Part shown: piece by piece, positions 28,225 to 40,892 of the stretch | Numbering within the stretch: the first letter of the stretch is position 1 | Layout of the letters: every line of letters starts with the position of its first letter | NCBI RefSeq assembly: GCF_964020115.1 | Contig: NZ_OZ026542.1 | Location: forward strand, 1,426,001 to 1,490,000 | DNA length: 64,000 nt | Reading direction: 5' to 3' | Source: Candidatus Regiella endosymbiont of Tuberolachnus salignus | GTDB lineage: Bacteria; Pseudomonadota; Gammaproteobacteria; Enterobacterales; Enterobacteriaceae | Made by a program: the position numbers and the translations under genes | Notes under the pieces: generated by a model | Seen by the model: only the letters and a program-made list of their open reading frames with translations | Told to the model about the DNA's origin: nothing | Databases searched by the model: none

Positions 28225-29613
28225 ATGCAATCAGTAAAAGTAGATATCACATCTATACAACAACTCGATTTAGCCCCTCTAACAAAAAATCAAAAATCCT
28301 TGATATGCATGGTCATTATGGGAAATATTCTCGAATTCTTTGATTTGTTTTTGGTCGGTTTTGTCATTACCTTGCTGATGCAAGACCAACAGTGGTCATT
28401 GAACGCAATACAGTCTGGTTTTATCCTCGCAGGAGCGGGACTTGGAACCGTCATTGGCGCAATTGCTTGGGGTTGGCTCGCTGATAAATATGGTCGAAAA
28501 AAGTCATTTATCTCATGTATTTTGATGCTTGTTATATTTACTGGACTGTCTGCCTTAACGCCTGCAAATGGCTGGGTCTTTTTGTCGATCATGCGCATTT
28601 GCGTTGGCATCGCGGTTGGCGGGCTTAATGTTACTTCTGTGCCTTATGTGCAAGAATTTGTGCCATCCAAAAAGCGAGGTCTATTTGCTGGTCTTACTTC
28701 AGCGTTCATACCATTAGGGCTATTTCTTGGATCCCTCACAACACTTTATCTCGCTGAACCGCTTGGCTGGCGCGGCCTTTTGATGATTGGTTGTATTCCA
28801 GTTGTCTTGCTGGCTTGGACAAAATTTATCCCAGAATCACCGCGATATTTAGTATCAAAAGGACGTTTTCAGAATGCCCGCGAAGCCTATGCTTGGGCGA
28901 TGAATATTCCGGTAACTAAAGTGGGGCATTTACCTGAATATGTATCCACTCCCAAACCGTCTTATCTAAAGATTATCAAGGACTATCCAAAACAACTTAC
29001 TATTGTTGCTATTGGTTCATTTTGTTTTATCTTCGGAAGTTTCGTTATTCAATCATGGGGACAGGTATTACTAAATAAATCCTTCCACTTTAGTATTCAT
29101 ATGGTTGCGAATTTATTCATGATACTTTCTTTAGGAGACTTAGTCGGTCGATTACTGTCGGCATGGGTCTCCGATTATCTTGGGAGACGTTGGACACTCT
29201 TTGTCTGCGGTTTGATTGGTGCTCTAGGATGTACGATTGCCGCGCTCTCTATGCAGATCACGACAATCATGCATTTTTTCAGTCTGAATATTGCCTCTTC
29301 GGGCTGGATTTTCTTTGTTGGGATCTTTATAGCTATGATGTTTGGCGATGGCGCATTTAGTATTATCAATGTATTTGGTGGAGAAATGTTCCCTAATCAT
29401 ATCCGCTCAACCTGTCTTGGGCTGGGTTATGGAGTAGGAGCCACCGCTAAAATTATTGGCCCGATTTTTTTAGGTGCTATCATCGGTAGCGAAAAGCTGT
29501 CTGAAGATGTAGTGTTAGTCCCCTTCCTGATATTCGCGTTTATTTTTTTTATCGGTTCTATCGTTTATCTATTTGCTCGTGAAACTCGTAATATCCAGCT
29601 TGAAGATATATGA
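28225..29613 (+). CDS. MFS transporter, sugar/metabolite:H+ symporter type
   Basis: Twelve expected membrane segments. The family signature GWLADKYGRKKSF lies between helices 2 and 3, PESPRYLVSKGR follows helix 6, and WVSDYLGRRWTL is the repeat of the first motif in the second half. These are typical of the sugar-porter and aromatic-acid:H+ branches; the substrate cannot be read from the sequence. I start at 28225 (MQSVKVDITSIQQLDLAPLT), 462 residues, because the upstream 48 residues are not membrane-protein-like, although the frame is open from 28081. The ribosome-binding site is poor. It appears intact and is an isolated gene. Confidence 0.8.
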   Translation: MQSVKVDITSIQQLDLAPLTKNQKSLICMVIMGNILEFFDLFLVGFVITLLMQDQQWSLNAIQSGFILAGAGLGTVIGAIAWGWLADKYGRKKSFISCILMLVIFTGLSALTPANGWVFLSIMRICVGIAVGGLNVTSVPYVQEFVPSKKRGLFAGLTSAFIPLGLFLGSLTTLYLAEPLGWRGLLMIGCIPVVLLAWTKFIPESPRYLVSKGRFQNAREAYAWAMNIPVTKVGHLPEYVSTPKPSYLKIIKDYPKQLTIVAIGSFCFIFGSFVIQSWGQVLLNKSFHFSIHMVANLFMILSLGDLVGRLLSAWVSDYLGRRWTLFVCGLIGALGCTIAALSMQITTIMHFFSLNIASSGWIFFVGIFIAMMFGDGAFSIINVFGGEMFPNHIRSTCLGLGYGVGATAKIIGPIFLGAIIGSEKLSEDVVLVPFLIFAFIFFIGSIVYLFARETRNIQLEDI

Positions 29614-29663
29614 AATTTCAGAGCACGACACTAATTTTGGGGCGCGTATTCAATCAACTGGTT

Positions 29664-29877
29664 ATGAATTTTTTTAGCAAAATTCGCCGTAAACCCTCGC
29701 TCCAATACGGGCGGGAATATCAGGCGAAAAGCCCGAAAATGTACTAACCCCTAAAAAACAGAGTATAACCATGCCACACCGAAAGAAACAGGCAACAAAA
29801 AACCCGCAAACCTAATTGGAGTGCGGGTTTTTCTTGTTTTACCGGTACTTTCTGGGCTATGGCCAGTCCTATCGGCG
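29664..29877 (+). terminator. Short region with a rho-independent terminator (29797-29833)
   Basis: AAAAACCCGCA pairs with TGCGGGTTTTT across a short loop at 29797-29832 and is followed by TTCTTG. It may terminate the MFS transcript or be a leftover of the neighbouring prophage segment. Open frames here (a 27-codon frame from about 29664) are too short to judge. Confidence 0.6.
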
Positions 29878-30236
29878 TCATCCCATCACACGTAGACCGG
29901 TTGTCAGTAAGGGGAGCGAGGCGCGCGCTAACCCCGCAATCAATTGGCCGGTTTTGCTTAAACCTTGAGATAACACCGGTAACAGCCTTACTCCCAGCTG
30001 GGAAAAATAACGTGCTAACCCCGCAATCAGTTGACCGATTTTGCTAAAACCCTGAGATAACGCCGGTAACAGACTGATTCCCAGCAGGGAAAAAGTGAGT
30101 TTTAATACCGCCAGCGGGGCTAACACCGCCGCCAGCGATAAGGCGAGCGCCGCTACACCTGCTGTAATCACCGTCAGTCCCACCGCCACTTTCATCAAGG
30201 TGGCCGCCAGTTTCGGGTTCTCTTCTATGGAAACCC
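29878..30236 (-). pseudogene. Phage tail tape-measure protein fragment
   Basis: The minus-strand frame ENPKLAATLMKVAVGL, then ITAGVAALALSLAAVL and APLAVLKLTFSLLGISLLP, is typical of P2-type tape-measure proteins. It includes two tandem units of 29 residues (87 bp), LLPALSQGFSKIGQLIAGLAR and LLPVLSQGLSKTGQ. The 5' side is cut by the IS5 element at 30229, and no other phage genes follow. A prophage remnant. Confidence 0.7.
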
Positions 30237-31136
30237 TGAAAAACCGCTAAAAGTAGCCTATTCTGTTAGCAATAATTTTTTTAGGTTAATAGTGAAATGA
30301 AAACGAAATCGACGAGACGAGGCGACTTTTAAACGCAAATGAATAGGATAGTTCCCTGGGAAAAGATTCTGGCCAAACTCAGTCGTCATTATCCGAAGGC
30401 AAGCTCTAAAGGCGGCAGACCGGCGAAACCGTTAGAAGTGATGCTGCGGATTTATTTTTTACAGAATGGGTTTAATTATGCTGATTTATCGATGGAAGAA
30501 GCGTTATACGACATCCCCTTATTACGTCAATTTGCGGGGGTATGTGTCGATGCCATTCCCTCCGATCCCACTATCCTGCATTTTCGTCATTGGTTGGAAA
30601 AACATCATTTAAGCGAAGCGCTGTTTGAAGAAGTTAATACGCATTTAGCTTCGCTTCAGCTATTTATCAAACGGGGTAGCATTGTCGATGCTACGATTAT
30701 TCATGCGCCCAGTTCAACTCAAAACCGGCAAAATACTCGTGAGCCAGACATGAAAGCCACCCGTAAAGGTAATCAGTGCTACTTTGGCATGAAAGCGCAT
30801 ATTGGCGTGGATGCACAGACGGGGCTGGTGCATTCCCTGGTGGGAACCTCGGCGAATGTAGTCGATGTGACGCAAGTTCATCACCTTCTTCACGGCCAAG
30901 AAGAGGTTGTTCATGGTGATGCCGGTTATAAAGGCGTGATGCGACGCCGCGAACATCAACATCGCGTGGTCACCTGGCACATCCCCCGACGGAGGGTATT
31001 GGCCTTGCCCGGGCAGGAGCAGCAGGTATGGGAAAAACATCGGCATCAGCAAAGTCTCAACGCGAAAATCCGGGCTAAAGTAGAACACCCCTTCCGTGTA
31101 TTAAAATGCCAGTTCAACTTTAGAAAAGTGCGTTAC
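30229..31136 (+). mobile_element. IS5-group element, copy 1, lacking its 3' end
   Basis: The left end GGAAACCCTGAAAAACCG matches the end of copy 2 at 34259. It interrupts the tape-measure fragment on the left and is cut at 31136 by the IS3 element. Confidence 0.8.
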
Positions 31137-31187
31137 TGCATATTATCATCAAGAAGATCACTCAATAACCGGTGTTTGTCAATGTAG
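30339..31187 (+). pseudogene. IS5-family transposase, truncated
   Basis: DDE transposase of the IS5 group: SSKGGRPAKPLEVMLRIYFL, PSDPTILHFRHWLEKH, GSIVDATIIHAPSST (first catalytic Asp), HGDAGYKGV (second Asp) and AKVEHPFRVLKCQFN (Glu). The true protein continues KGLAKNTAQLFSLFALTNLF, as in copy 2, but here it runs into IS3 sequence after KVRYC and ends with unrelated residues. Probably inactive. Confidence 0.85.
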
Positions 31188-31325
31188 TTGTCGCTTGAAA
31201 CTGTTTTATGCAGCACTTACTTCCGGATTCAGCATCACTTCATGAATAAAATTCCAGTTACGACAGCCTTTGCTCCAACGTTCGGGTTTTTTAGCTCGAG
31301 CTAATTCATAGATGGCTTTCCGTTT

Positions 31326-32397
31326 ATATAGTGTCGTCATGAGATCTTGAGCCATAGAGCAAGGCATCGTATTTGTACAGCAGCGAGAAAAGAGGAGGTA
31401 TTTTTTGCATAACGAGTAGCAATACCTCGCCAGCGCTTTAGGTGCAGAAAAGCATTTTCCACGAGATGTCGATGCTTGTAGAGCGCTTTATCGTACTCAC
31501 GTTGAATTTTACGATTCTTTTTAGGTGGTATTATATAGTGTCGTCATGAGATCTTGAGCCATAGAGCAAGGCATCGTATTTGTACAGCAGCGAGAAAAGA
31601 GGAGGTATTTTTTGCATAACGAGTAGCAATACCTCGCCAGCGCTTTAGGTGCAGAAAAGCATTTTCCACGAGATGTCGATGCTTGTAGAGCGCTTTATCG
31701 TACTCACGTTGAATTTTACGATTCTTTTTAGGTGGTATTACGATTTGCATGCCGGCTTCTTCTGCTTTTTTAATGATGTTATCACTGTCATAGCCCTTGT
31801 CAGCCAACAGATATTCTGCTGCAATACCTTTGGTTAAATTCGTTGCTTGCTGACAATCTGCTGTGGTACCTGATGTAATAAAAATTCTGACCGGCATACC
31901 ATGCGCATCCACGGCCAGATGTATCTTACTGTTGAGCCCCCTTTTGTGCGCTCCATATCCTGATTACCGCCTTTTGCGCCTGCTGCATGAGGGTGAACTT
32001 TGCTATGAGTGGCATCAATCATCAGCCATTCAAAATCTGGCTCCACAATCAGCGCTTCGAGCAGAGACTCCCATAGCCCCTTGTCACGCCAGCGGCAAAA
32101 CCGGCGATGAGTATTTTTCCAACCGCCATAATCAGGCGGTAAATCACGCCAGGGAGCGCCGGTTCTCAATATCCAGAAAACAGCATTAATAAACTGCCTG
32201 TTATCTCTGGCTATGCCACCCCAAGTGCCTTTTCTCCCCGGGAGATGAGCTTCCAATAGGCTCCAAACATGATCGGATATATCGTGGCGGCGATGGGCTA
32301 AATTCATTCCCGAATCATCTTTCATTATTGAATCATCTCAACAGTTGTCGTTATTTGTTACATGATAATATATTTTTTATTACGTGACGACACTACT
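31326..32397 (-). mobile_element. IS427-type (IS5 family) element inserted in IS3 orfB, with a 207-bp duplicated end
   Basis: Ends TAGTGTCGTCATGAG and GTGACGACACTA are inverted repeats. On the plus strand about 207 bp (31326-31532) is repeated directly at 31533-31739 almost without change. TAA flanks both outer ends and may be the target duplication. The insertion splits IS3 OrfB after DKEILAK. Confidence 0.8.
31544..32325 (-). CDS. IS427-type transposase, two overlapping frames
   Basis: The first frame (31834-32325, 163 residues) has SLLEAHLPGRKGTWGG, WILRTGAPWRDLPPDYG, and DFEWLMIDATHSKVHPHAAG with the first Asp. The second frame (31544-31912) continues VDAHGMPVRIFITSGTTADC, LLADKGYDSDNI (second Asp) and RHLVENAFLHLKRWRGIATR (Glu). 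Two overlapping frames joined by frameshifting near 31915 are normal for IS427-type elements, so this copy may be functional. Confidence 0.8.
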
Positions 32398-33277
32398 TAG
32401 CTAATATTTCTTTATCTGCCTCCCTATGACGTTCATCTGGAGTAACGTACTTGATACCACTGTGTTTATGTTCAAGGTTGTACCCGTTCACAAACTGAGC
32501 TACCCAGGCTCTGGCATCATTGAGTAAAGTAAACCCCTCGGCTGGCCACTGGGGACAATATTTCACCGTTCGAAACAAGGATTCGGAATAAGGGTTATCA
32601 TTGCTGACTCGTGGGCGAGAATATGAACTGATTCCCCCCAGATCGTACATTTTCGCCAACAGGGTATAACTACGCATGGGGCCACCATTATCTGAATGAA
32701 GAATGATTTTTTTGCCCGCGCATTTTTCTTTCCAGATGCATCGTTGCAGTAGCTCTGCAGCCTGTTCGCCGGATTCTTGTTCAAAAACGTCTGCCCCCAC
32801 AATTTTCCGACTGAAAATGTCCATCATCATGTAGAGGTAAAGATGCCGACCTTTTATAGGTGTTGGCAAATAACTACTATCCCAGGACCATACCTGATTC
32901 GGTGCTGTCGTTTTTTGTGCGCCTGGACGTTTATAACTTCTCTCTCGACGTCTAGGTGTTAACAGTTTGTTCGCTTTGAGCACGCGATAAAACGTAGACT
33001 CAGAGGCGATATAAATTCCCCTATCAGCCAGCGTCGGAACGATGACATTCGGAGGGAAACTTGAAAACTCTGGTGAGTTACAGATTTCCATGATCCGCTG
33101 TCGTTCAGCATCAGACAATTTGTTGCTGGGGGCATTGCGAACGGCCGTTGACCGTTTGTCGGCCAGGGGAGCGTTGTGACAATTGTTGCGCCAGCGTTGC
33201 AGTGTTCTGACTGAAATCCCAATGACCTGGCAGGCTTGCGCCTTACGAGCCCCCTGTTTCATCGCATTCCTAAGCAT
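32393..33277 (-). pseudogene. IS3-family OrfB transposase, interrupted
   Basis: The rve integrase-type catalytic domain includes NQVWSWDSSYLPTPIKGRHLYL-type residues (first Asp), IILHSDNGGPMRSYTL (second Asp) and NDNPYSESLFRTVKY (Glu). The frame stops at 32393 because the IS427-type element was inserted after KEILAK. The missing tail RKAIYELARAKKPERWSKG then NWNFIHEVMLNPEVSAA lies on the far side at 31209-31325 in the same orientation. OrfB normally joins OrfA by a -1 frameshift near 33310. Confidence 0.85.
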
Positions 33278-33309
33278 ATCAACTATATTAAGCCGCTCCG
33301 GGAGAGGTA

Positions 33310-33849
33310 TTAGACGTCCTCGCTGTTGTCCCAGAGGGCATTGAACTTTTCCCTTAATACCAGTAGCGCTGCGGTTTCCGCCAGCGCCTTTTCTTTTCTG
33401 GTGAGTTCTTTTTCAAGTTCACGGATCTTTTGTCTGTATTCTTTGACGACTTTATCAACTTTATGATTATTCAAGGCTTTCGGCTCATGAGCCCGGAGCG
33501 AAGCCGTTCGCCATTCCTTTACCTGTTCAACAAACAATCCTTTGTGCCGACAGTATTCGGCCAGCTCAATTTCAGACATCACTGCGCTTTCAATGACCAC
33601 CGCAAAACGCTGTTCGGGCGACCAACCTTCGTTATTCTTTAAAAACTGCTCATCTTCACATAACAGGCCATCACTCATTAACTCGTTTCTCCATCTTGAA
33701 ACAACCGAAGGGCTCACGTCTAGCTTCTTCGCTATTTGCCGGTGAGACCAATTATACGGAGGTTGAAGCCAGAGCAACCCTTGTTGCTTGATATTGATAG
33801 GCACGGGGTTTGCCGGCATGGTGTTCTCCTTAATATTAACAGGCGACAA
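33310..33849 (-). CDS. IS3-family OrfA
   Basis: DNA-binding part of an IS3-type transposase: IAKKLDVSPSVVSRWRNEL is a helix-turn-helix, followed by a second one (VIESAVMSEIELAEYC) and a leucine-zipper-like coil VVKEYRQKIRELEKELTRKE. The end LREKFNALWDNSEDV is where frameshifting into OrfB (frame GRLIPLPERLNIVDM) would occur. Appears intact, although the element as a whole is broken. Confidence 0.8.
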   Translation of the reverse strand: MSPVNIKENTMPANPVPINIKQQGLLWLQPPYNWSHRQIAKKLDVSPSVVSRWRNELMSDGLLCEDEQFLKNNEGWSPEQRFAVVIESAVMSEIELAEYCRHKGLFVEQVKEWRTASLRAHEPKALNNHKVDKVVKEYRQKIRELEKELTRKEKALAETAALLVLREKFNALWDNSEDV

Positions 33850-33899
33850 CTATGCTGACACAGGGGGTTATTCAGTGATCTTCTTGATGATAATATGCA

Positions 33900-34258
33900 G
33901 TACTAACGTTATTGGTGCCCAGCTTAATGGAAAATTAACCACCGTTTGTACCTTCGATTGCCATATCAACAGCGATATTTTTTACGCCTGGATTACCCAA
34001 GATTTATTGCCAAAATCCCCTACAGGCGCGGTTCTTGTCATGGATAATGTTAGTTTCCATAAGCGCCAAGACATCCAGTCTGCTATACAGAAAGCCGGCT
34101 TTATTCTCGAATATCTTCTTACTTATTCTCCTGATATGAACACCATTGAGCATAAATGGGCTCAAGCGAAAGCCCTTCGCAGAAAGCGCCAATGTGATAT
34201 CCATACCTTGTTTTCTGCACCTTTATTTTAAATCAATTTATACCGCTTATGCCATAGG
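33900..34258 (+). pseudogene. IS630-family transposase, C-terminal fragment
   Basis: TNVIGAQLNGKLTTVCTFD, AVLVMDNVSFHKRQDIQSA and LEYLLTYSPDMNTIEHKWAQ are the second Asp, His and final catalytic segment of IS630-type transposases. The N-terminal half is missing; the IS3 element begins immediately before it and IS5 copy 2 follows. Not functional. Confidence 0.8.
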
Positions 34259-34932
34259 GAAGCCCTGAAAAACCGAAATGAATGCTATATTTTGAGCTAA
34301 TAGCGTTAATTCTTAAAGTCATGTAATAAAAAAGAAAATCAATGCACTCTTTTTTTACGGTATAAGAGACGGCGGATACACTTTTTTTCAGTATCAATGG
34401 AAAATCAGGGGTTACAGAGCAGGATTTTTCTAGCGAGAAAGAGATTGGTCAAAGCAAATAAGCTGAATAACTGCGCGGTATTTTTTGCCAAGCCCTTGTA
34501 GCGCACTTTTCTAAAGTTGAACTGACATTTTAACACCCGAAAGGGATGTTCAACCTTAGCCCGGATTTTCGCAATAAGACTTTGCCGATGCCGATGTTTC
34601 TCCCATACCTGCTGCTCCTGCCCGGGCAAGGCCAATACCCTCCGTCGGGGGATGTGCCAGATGACCGCACGATGTTGATGTTCACTGCGTCGCATCACGC
34701 CTTTATAACCGGCATCACCATGGACAACCTCTTCTTGGCCATGAAGAAGGTGATGAACTTGCGTTACCTCGGCTACATTCGCCGAGGTTCCTACCAGGGA
34801 ATGCACCAGACCCGTCTGTGCATCCACACCAATATGCGCTTTCATACCAAAGTAACACTGATTGCCTTTACGGGTGGCTTTCATTTCAGGATCGCGGCCA
34901 TTTTGCCGGTTTTTAGTTGAACTGGGTGCATG
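34259..34932 (-). mobile_element. IS5-group element, copy 2, lacking its 5' end
   Basis: End GGAAGCCCTGAAAAACCG at the left; the minus-strand frame (34405 to about 34930) covers the second half of the same transposase as copy 1, from HAPSSTKNRQNGRDPEMKAT to NTAQLFSLFALTNLFLARK. It is cut on the right by the IS21 element. With copy 1 it provides complementary halves in opposite orientation. Confidence 0.8.
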
Positions 34933-35035
34933 TGTCAGCGCTAATGATAAAAGACCGTAAATTGCTAATTTAATTTGTCCACTCAAGCCAGAATGCAGTT
35001 TCCTTTGTGGTGACAAAGCCATGAGGGAAATAAGC

Positions 35036-37008
<1,973 letters not shown>

Positions 37009-37064
37009 CAAAAACTGGACATTTTAAAGTAGCAAAAAGTGGTCAATCTAAAGTAGCGTTGACA

Positions 37065-38869
37065 TTGTTGGCTATTTAGTATTGACCACATTGTGTTCCC
37101 CTAAGGGAGTCTCCATCATTGAGCAACTTCCTATTGATCAGGTTCCTGCCGCTTTTGATAACATTAACAATCAATTTATTGGTATTTTGGTCGGTATTAT
37201 CTCCGCTGAGTTATATAATCGCTTTAGTCATATTGAGCTACCGAACGCATTATCCTTTTTTAATGGCCGCCTCCTAGTCCCCATTTTAACGTCTTTTGTG
37301 ATGATTTTCGTCGCTTGTGCCCTCATGTTTGTTTGGCCAGTCATTTACGATGCTTTGGTTAATTTCGGTGAAAATATTCAAGATATGGGCTCCCTGGGGG
37401 CAGGGATCTATGCTTTTTTCAATCGGCTATTGGTTCCCATTGGTTTGCACCACGCTTTAAACTCAGTATTTTGGTTTGATGTCGCGGGTATCAACGACAT
37501 TCCTAATTTTTTAGCAGGACAACAATCTATCGACTCAGGGACAGCGGAAGTCGGTGTTACCGGCCGTTATCAAGCCGGATTTTTCCCCATTATGATGTTT
37601 GGCTTACCAGGCGCCGCCTTAGCGATGTATCACTGCGCTCGTCCTGAAAAGAAAAATAAAATCTACGATATTATGCTAGCAGGTGCATTTGCTTCTTTTT
37701 TAACCGGAATTAGTGAACCCTTAGAATTTTCTTTTATGTTCGTTGCTCCCCCTCTTTATTTTATTCATGCCGTCTTGACTGGTATTTCGGTATTTATCGC
37801 CGCACAGATGCATTGGATAGCCGGCTTTGGTTTTAGTGCCGGTCTGATAGATATGATACTTTCTTCACGTAACCCATTAGCGACAGATTGGTATATGTTG
37901 TTGCCACAAGGTGTGCTTTTTTTTGCGGTTTATTATTTGATGTTTCGTTCTCTTATCAATAAATTTAAATTGTTAACACCCGGTCGGGAAGAGGATATTT
38001 TTGGTGATGAAGAAGATGATTATAATATTAATAAAAATAATATAAAAAATATTAATAATGATACTGCTATCAAACTACTTGCTCGTCGTTATATTAGTGC
38101 AATGGGGGGCTCTGACAATTTGATAGCTATCGATGCTTGCATTACTCGTCTGCGCCTGAATGTCAAAGATGCCGCACGGGTAAACGAGGCGTTAGCAAAA
38201 AATTTAGGCGCATCCGCTATTATTTGTCTCAATAAATACAGTGTGCAGGTTATTGTTGGGGCTCGAGCAGAATTCATCGCACAGGCGATGCAAAGGGTGT
38301 TTGCCGATAGCCGAGTTCCTTCAGCGGTGATGACAGCTTTACCGCCACCTCATCGAATTCAAGCCGATATTAAAAAAATACAGGCAACACCACTGATATT
38401 ACTTTCACCTATTACTGGCACCGTCCATCCATTAGAAACTATTGCCGACGAAGCCTATGCCAGTAAAATTCTCGGGGAGGGTGTCGCCATTTATCCGACT
38501 GCTAAAACCGTAGTGGCACCGATTGATGGCAAAATTACACGGATTGTTCATACTAGCCACGCTTTTTATCTGACCAGCAGCACAGGTGTTGAAATTTTGA
38601 TCCATATCGGTATCCAGCTTGATAAACAATATAGTCATGGCTTTAAACGTTTGGTTGAAGAAGAAAGTATGGTGGTCGCTGGTCAGCCTATTCTACTGTT
38701 AGATCTTGAATATCTTAATGCCAATGGTGTTTCTTTGCTCAGCCCCGTGTTGGTACAAAACCTCTCCCACTTTGGCGAGCTCTCTGTGCTAGCAAATGGT
38801 GAGGTGGTGGCGGGGCAAACCGATTTATTTGCTATTAGCCCCGCGGGCACGGTTTTGCAAGAAGTCTAA
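37065..38869 (+). pseudogene. nagE: N-acetylglucosamine PTS permease NagE, 5'-truncated
   Basis: Encodes most of a fused EIICBA transporter that imports and phosphorylates N-acetylglucosamine. The remaining EIIC part begins around FIGILVGIISAELYNRF and keeps GLHHALNSVFWFDVAGIND and GISEPLEFSFMF. EIIB has the phospho-cysteine in IDACITRLRL; EIIA has the active histidine in ILIHIGIQLD. About 100 N-terminal residues are gone because the IS21 element ends at 37064; the frame is open to the junction but has no proper start. The final TVLQEV codons come from a repeat end. Its neighbour glnS is the same as in E. coli. Confidence 0.85.
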
Positions 38870-38996
38870 TGAGATATACCCAATGAATTTCGAGTTACGG
38901 CAAGGCGGCAAGGGCGACCGACCGATGAGCGTAGATATACCATGAAGGCGAGGGCTCGCAGCCAACAATGCGGCAGCTTCAAAGGCGAAGGGTATA
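38852..38996. repeat. Family 2 end fragment plus family 1 element (38875-38996)
   Basis: ACGGTTTTGCAAGAAGTCTA, one end of a family 2 element, overlaps the last codons of nagE. A 122-bp family 1 copy follows (TATACCCAATGAATTTCGAG to GGCGAAGGGTATA) with a shortened centre. They separate nagE from glnS. Confidence 0.8.
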
Positions 38997-39068
38997 AACA
39001 GTTGCCTCCAAAGCCTGCTTGTAAGATCCTATTGGAAATCTATTGGACAAAAAGTGAGGAAACATACA

Positions 39069-40739
39069 ATGAATGAGGCTGAAGCCCGCCCGAATAATTT
39101 TATTCGTCAAATTATTGATGAAGATTTAGCCAGTGGTAAGCATAGTGAAATACATACCCGTTTCCCTCCCGAGCCAAATGGCTATTTACATATCGGTCAT
39201 GCCAAATCTATTTGCTTAAATTTTGGTATCGCGCAAGATTATCAAGGAAAATGTAATCTCCGCTTTGATGATACCAATCCGGAGAAAGAAGAGCTTGAAT
39301 ATATAGAATCCATCAAACGTGATTTACAGTGGCTCGGTTTTTCATGGAGTGGAGAAGTACGTTATTCATCTGATTATTTTGATCAATTGTACCGTTATGC
39401 GGTTGAGTTGATAAAAAAGAATTTGGCGTATGTCGATGAGCTTAACGCTGAAGAAATACGTGAATATCGTGGAACTTTGACCACAGCAGGTAAAAATAGT
39501 CCATTTCGTGAGCGTAGTATCGAAGAAAACTTGGTGTTGTTTGCAAAAATGCGGGAGGGGGAATTTAGCGAAGGCAGTGCCTGCCTGCGGGCAAAAATCA
39601 ACATGGCTTCTCCTTTTATGGTAATGCGTGATCCTGTTCTGTATCGCGTCAAATTTGCTGAACACCATCAAACGGGTAACCAATGGTGTATTTATCCTAT
39701 GTATGATTTTACGCATTGTATTTCTGATGCGCTAGAAGGCATTACCCATTCGCTTTGTACACTTGAATTTCAAGATAATCGGCGTTTGTACGATTGGGTA
39801 TTAGAACATATTGATATTAATTGCCACCCACGTCAGTACGAATTTTCTCGCTTAAATCTTGAATTTGCCATTATGTCAAAACGCAAACTTAATGTATTAG
39901 TGACGGAGAACATCGTAGAAGGTTGGGATGATCCACGCATGCCAACGATTTCAGGTTTGCGTCGTCGTGGCTATACTGCGGCTTCCATTCGTGAATTCTG
40001 TCGCCGTATCGGTGTCACCAAGCAAGACAACCAGGTCGAAATGATGTCATTAGAATCTTGTATCCGTGACGAACTGAATGAAAATGCGCCAAGAGCAATG
40101 GCGGTATTGGATCCGCTCAAGCTGATTATTGAAAATAGAGAAGCCTGCTTAGAACAGCTTACGCTACCTAATCATCCGAATAACCCACAGATGGGCAGTC
40201 GTCAGGTTCCTTTTGATAGTGTGATTTATATCGATCGAGCTGATTTTCGTGAAGAAGCCAATAGACAATACAAACGGTTGGTTCTCGGTAAAGAAGTACG
40301 CTTGCGTCATGCCTATATCATTAAAGCAGAACGTGTTGAAAAAGATCTGAACGGCAATATTATCGCTGTTTATTGTAGTTATGACTCAAAGACGCTGAAT
40401 AAAGATCCAGCCGATGGGCGTAAAGTGAAAGGCGTGATCCACTGGGTTGCCGCCGCCTATGCGGTGCCGGCACAGATCCGTTTATATGATCGTCTTTTTA
40501 ACGTGCCTAACCCTAGCGCAGTGGATGATTTTATCGCCACAGTAAATCCACAATCACTGATCATCCATCAGGGTTTTGTTGAGCCCAGTTTAGCTACCGC
40601 ACAGCCTGAGCAATGTTATCAATTTGAACGCGAGGGCTATTTTTGTATCGATAATCAACATTTTCAGGCGGGACAACCGGTGTTTAATCGAACGGTTGGG
40701 CTGCGTGATACCTGGCAGGATAAAGCTGGGAAGCAATAG
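39069..40739 (+). CDS. glnS: Glutaminyl-tRNA synthetase
   Basis: Class I aminoacyl-tRNA synthetase charging tRNA-Gln. HIGH motif in [10 protein letters not shown] near residue 42, the KMSKS equivalent MSKRKL near 270, and extensive identity to E. coli GlnRS throughout ([46 protein letters not shown]). I choose the ATG at 39069 ([16 protein letters not shown]) after GTGAGGAAAC, giving 556 residues against 554. The E. coli order nagE-glnS-fur-fldA is preserved here, without chiPQ. Confidence 0.97.
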   Translation: MNEAEARPNNFIRQIIDEDLASGKHSEIHTRFPPEPNGYLHIGHAKSICLNFGIAQDYQGKCNLRFDDTNPEKEELEYIESIKRDLQWLGFSWSGEVRYSSDYFDQLYRYAVELIKKNLAYVDELNAEEIREYRGTLTTAGKNSPFRERSIEENLVLFAKMREGEFSEGSACLRAKINMASPFMVMRDPVLYRVKFAEHHQTGNQWCIYPMYDFTHCISDALEGITHSLCTLEFQDNRRLYDWVLEHIDINCHPRQYEFSRLNLEFAIMSKRKLNVLVTENIVEGWDDPRMPTISGLRRRGYTAASIREFCRRIGVTKQDNQVEMMSLESCIRDELNENAPRAMAVLDPLKLIIENREACLEQLTLPNHPNNPQMGSRQVPFDSVIYIDRADFREEANRQYKRLVLGKEVRLRHAYIIKAERVEKDLNGNIIAVYCSYDSKTLNKDPADGRKVKGVIHWVAAAYAVPAQIRLYDRLFNVPNPSAVDDFIATVNPQSLIIHQGFVEPSLATAQPEQCYQFEREGYFCIDNQHFQAGQPVFNRTVGLRDTWQDKAGKQ

Positions 40740-40752
40740 GCTTCTTAACGCC

Positions 40753-40887
40753 TAGAAATCTCTTGTACTCTCGTTGATATTTAGACTTCTTGCATAACCT
40801 ACTGCGTGGTGTGAATTCGGTGTTACCCTCATGCGCACTGTGCGCCTATGACTTCACATAACGAGCGACGGTTTTGCAAGCAGTCTA
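40753..40887. repeat. Repeat family 2 element, shortened (core 40782-40887)
   Basis: TAGACTTCTTGCATAACCTA at the left and CGGTTTTGCAAGCAGTCTA at the right are the inverted ends; the middle is about 35 bp shorter than in other copies. The preceding AGAAATCTCTTGTACTC also precedes the copy at 54666, so the repeated unit is longer than the palindrome. Confidence 0.75.
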
Positions 40888-40892
40888 ATGAA

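Larger units (their letters stand above)
31137..33899 (-). mobile_element. IS3-family element interrupted by an IS427-type element
   Basis: Bounded by TGCATATTATCATCAAGAAG at the left and its complement CTTCTTGATGATAATATGCA at the right; the inverted ends extend about 65 bp with gaps and contain TAGTTGTCGC. The ends begin TG and finish CA, as in IS3. OrfA and OrfB lie on the minus strand. The left flank is IS5 and the right flank is IS630 with no target duplication, so the site is a recombination junction. Confidence 0.75.
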
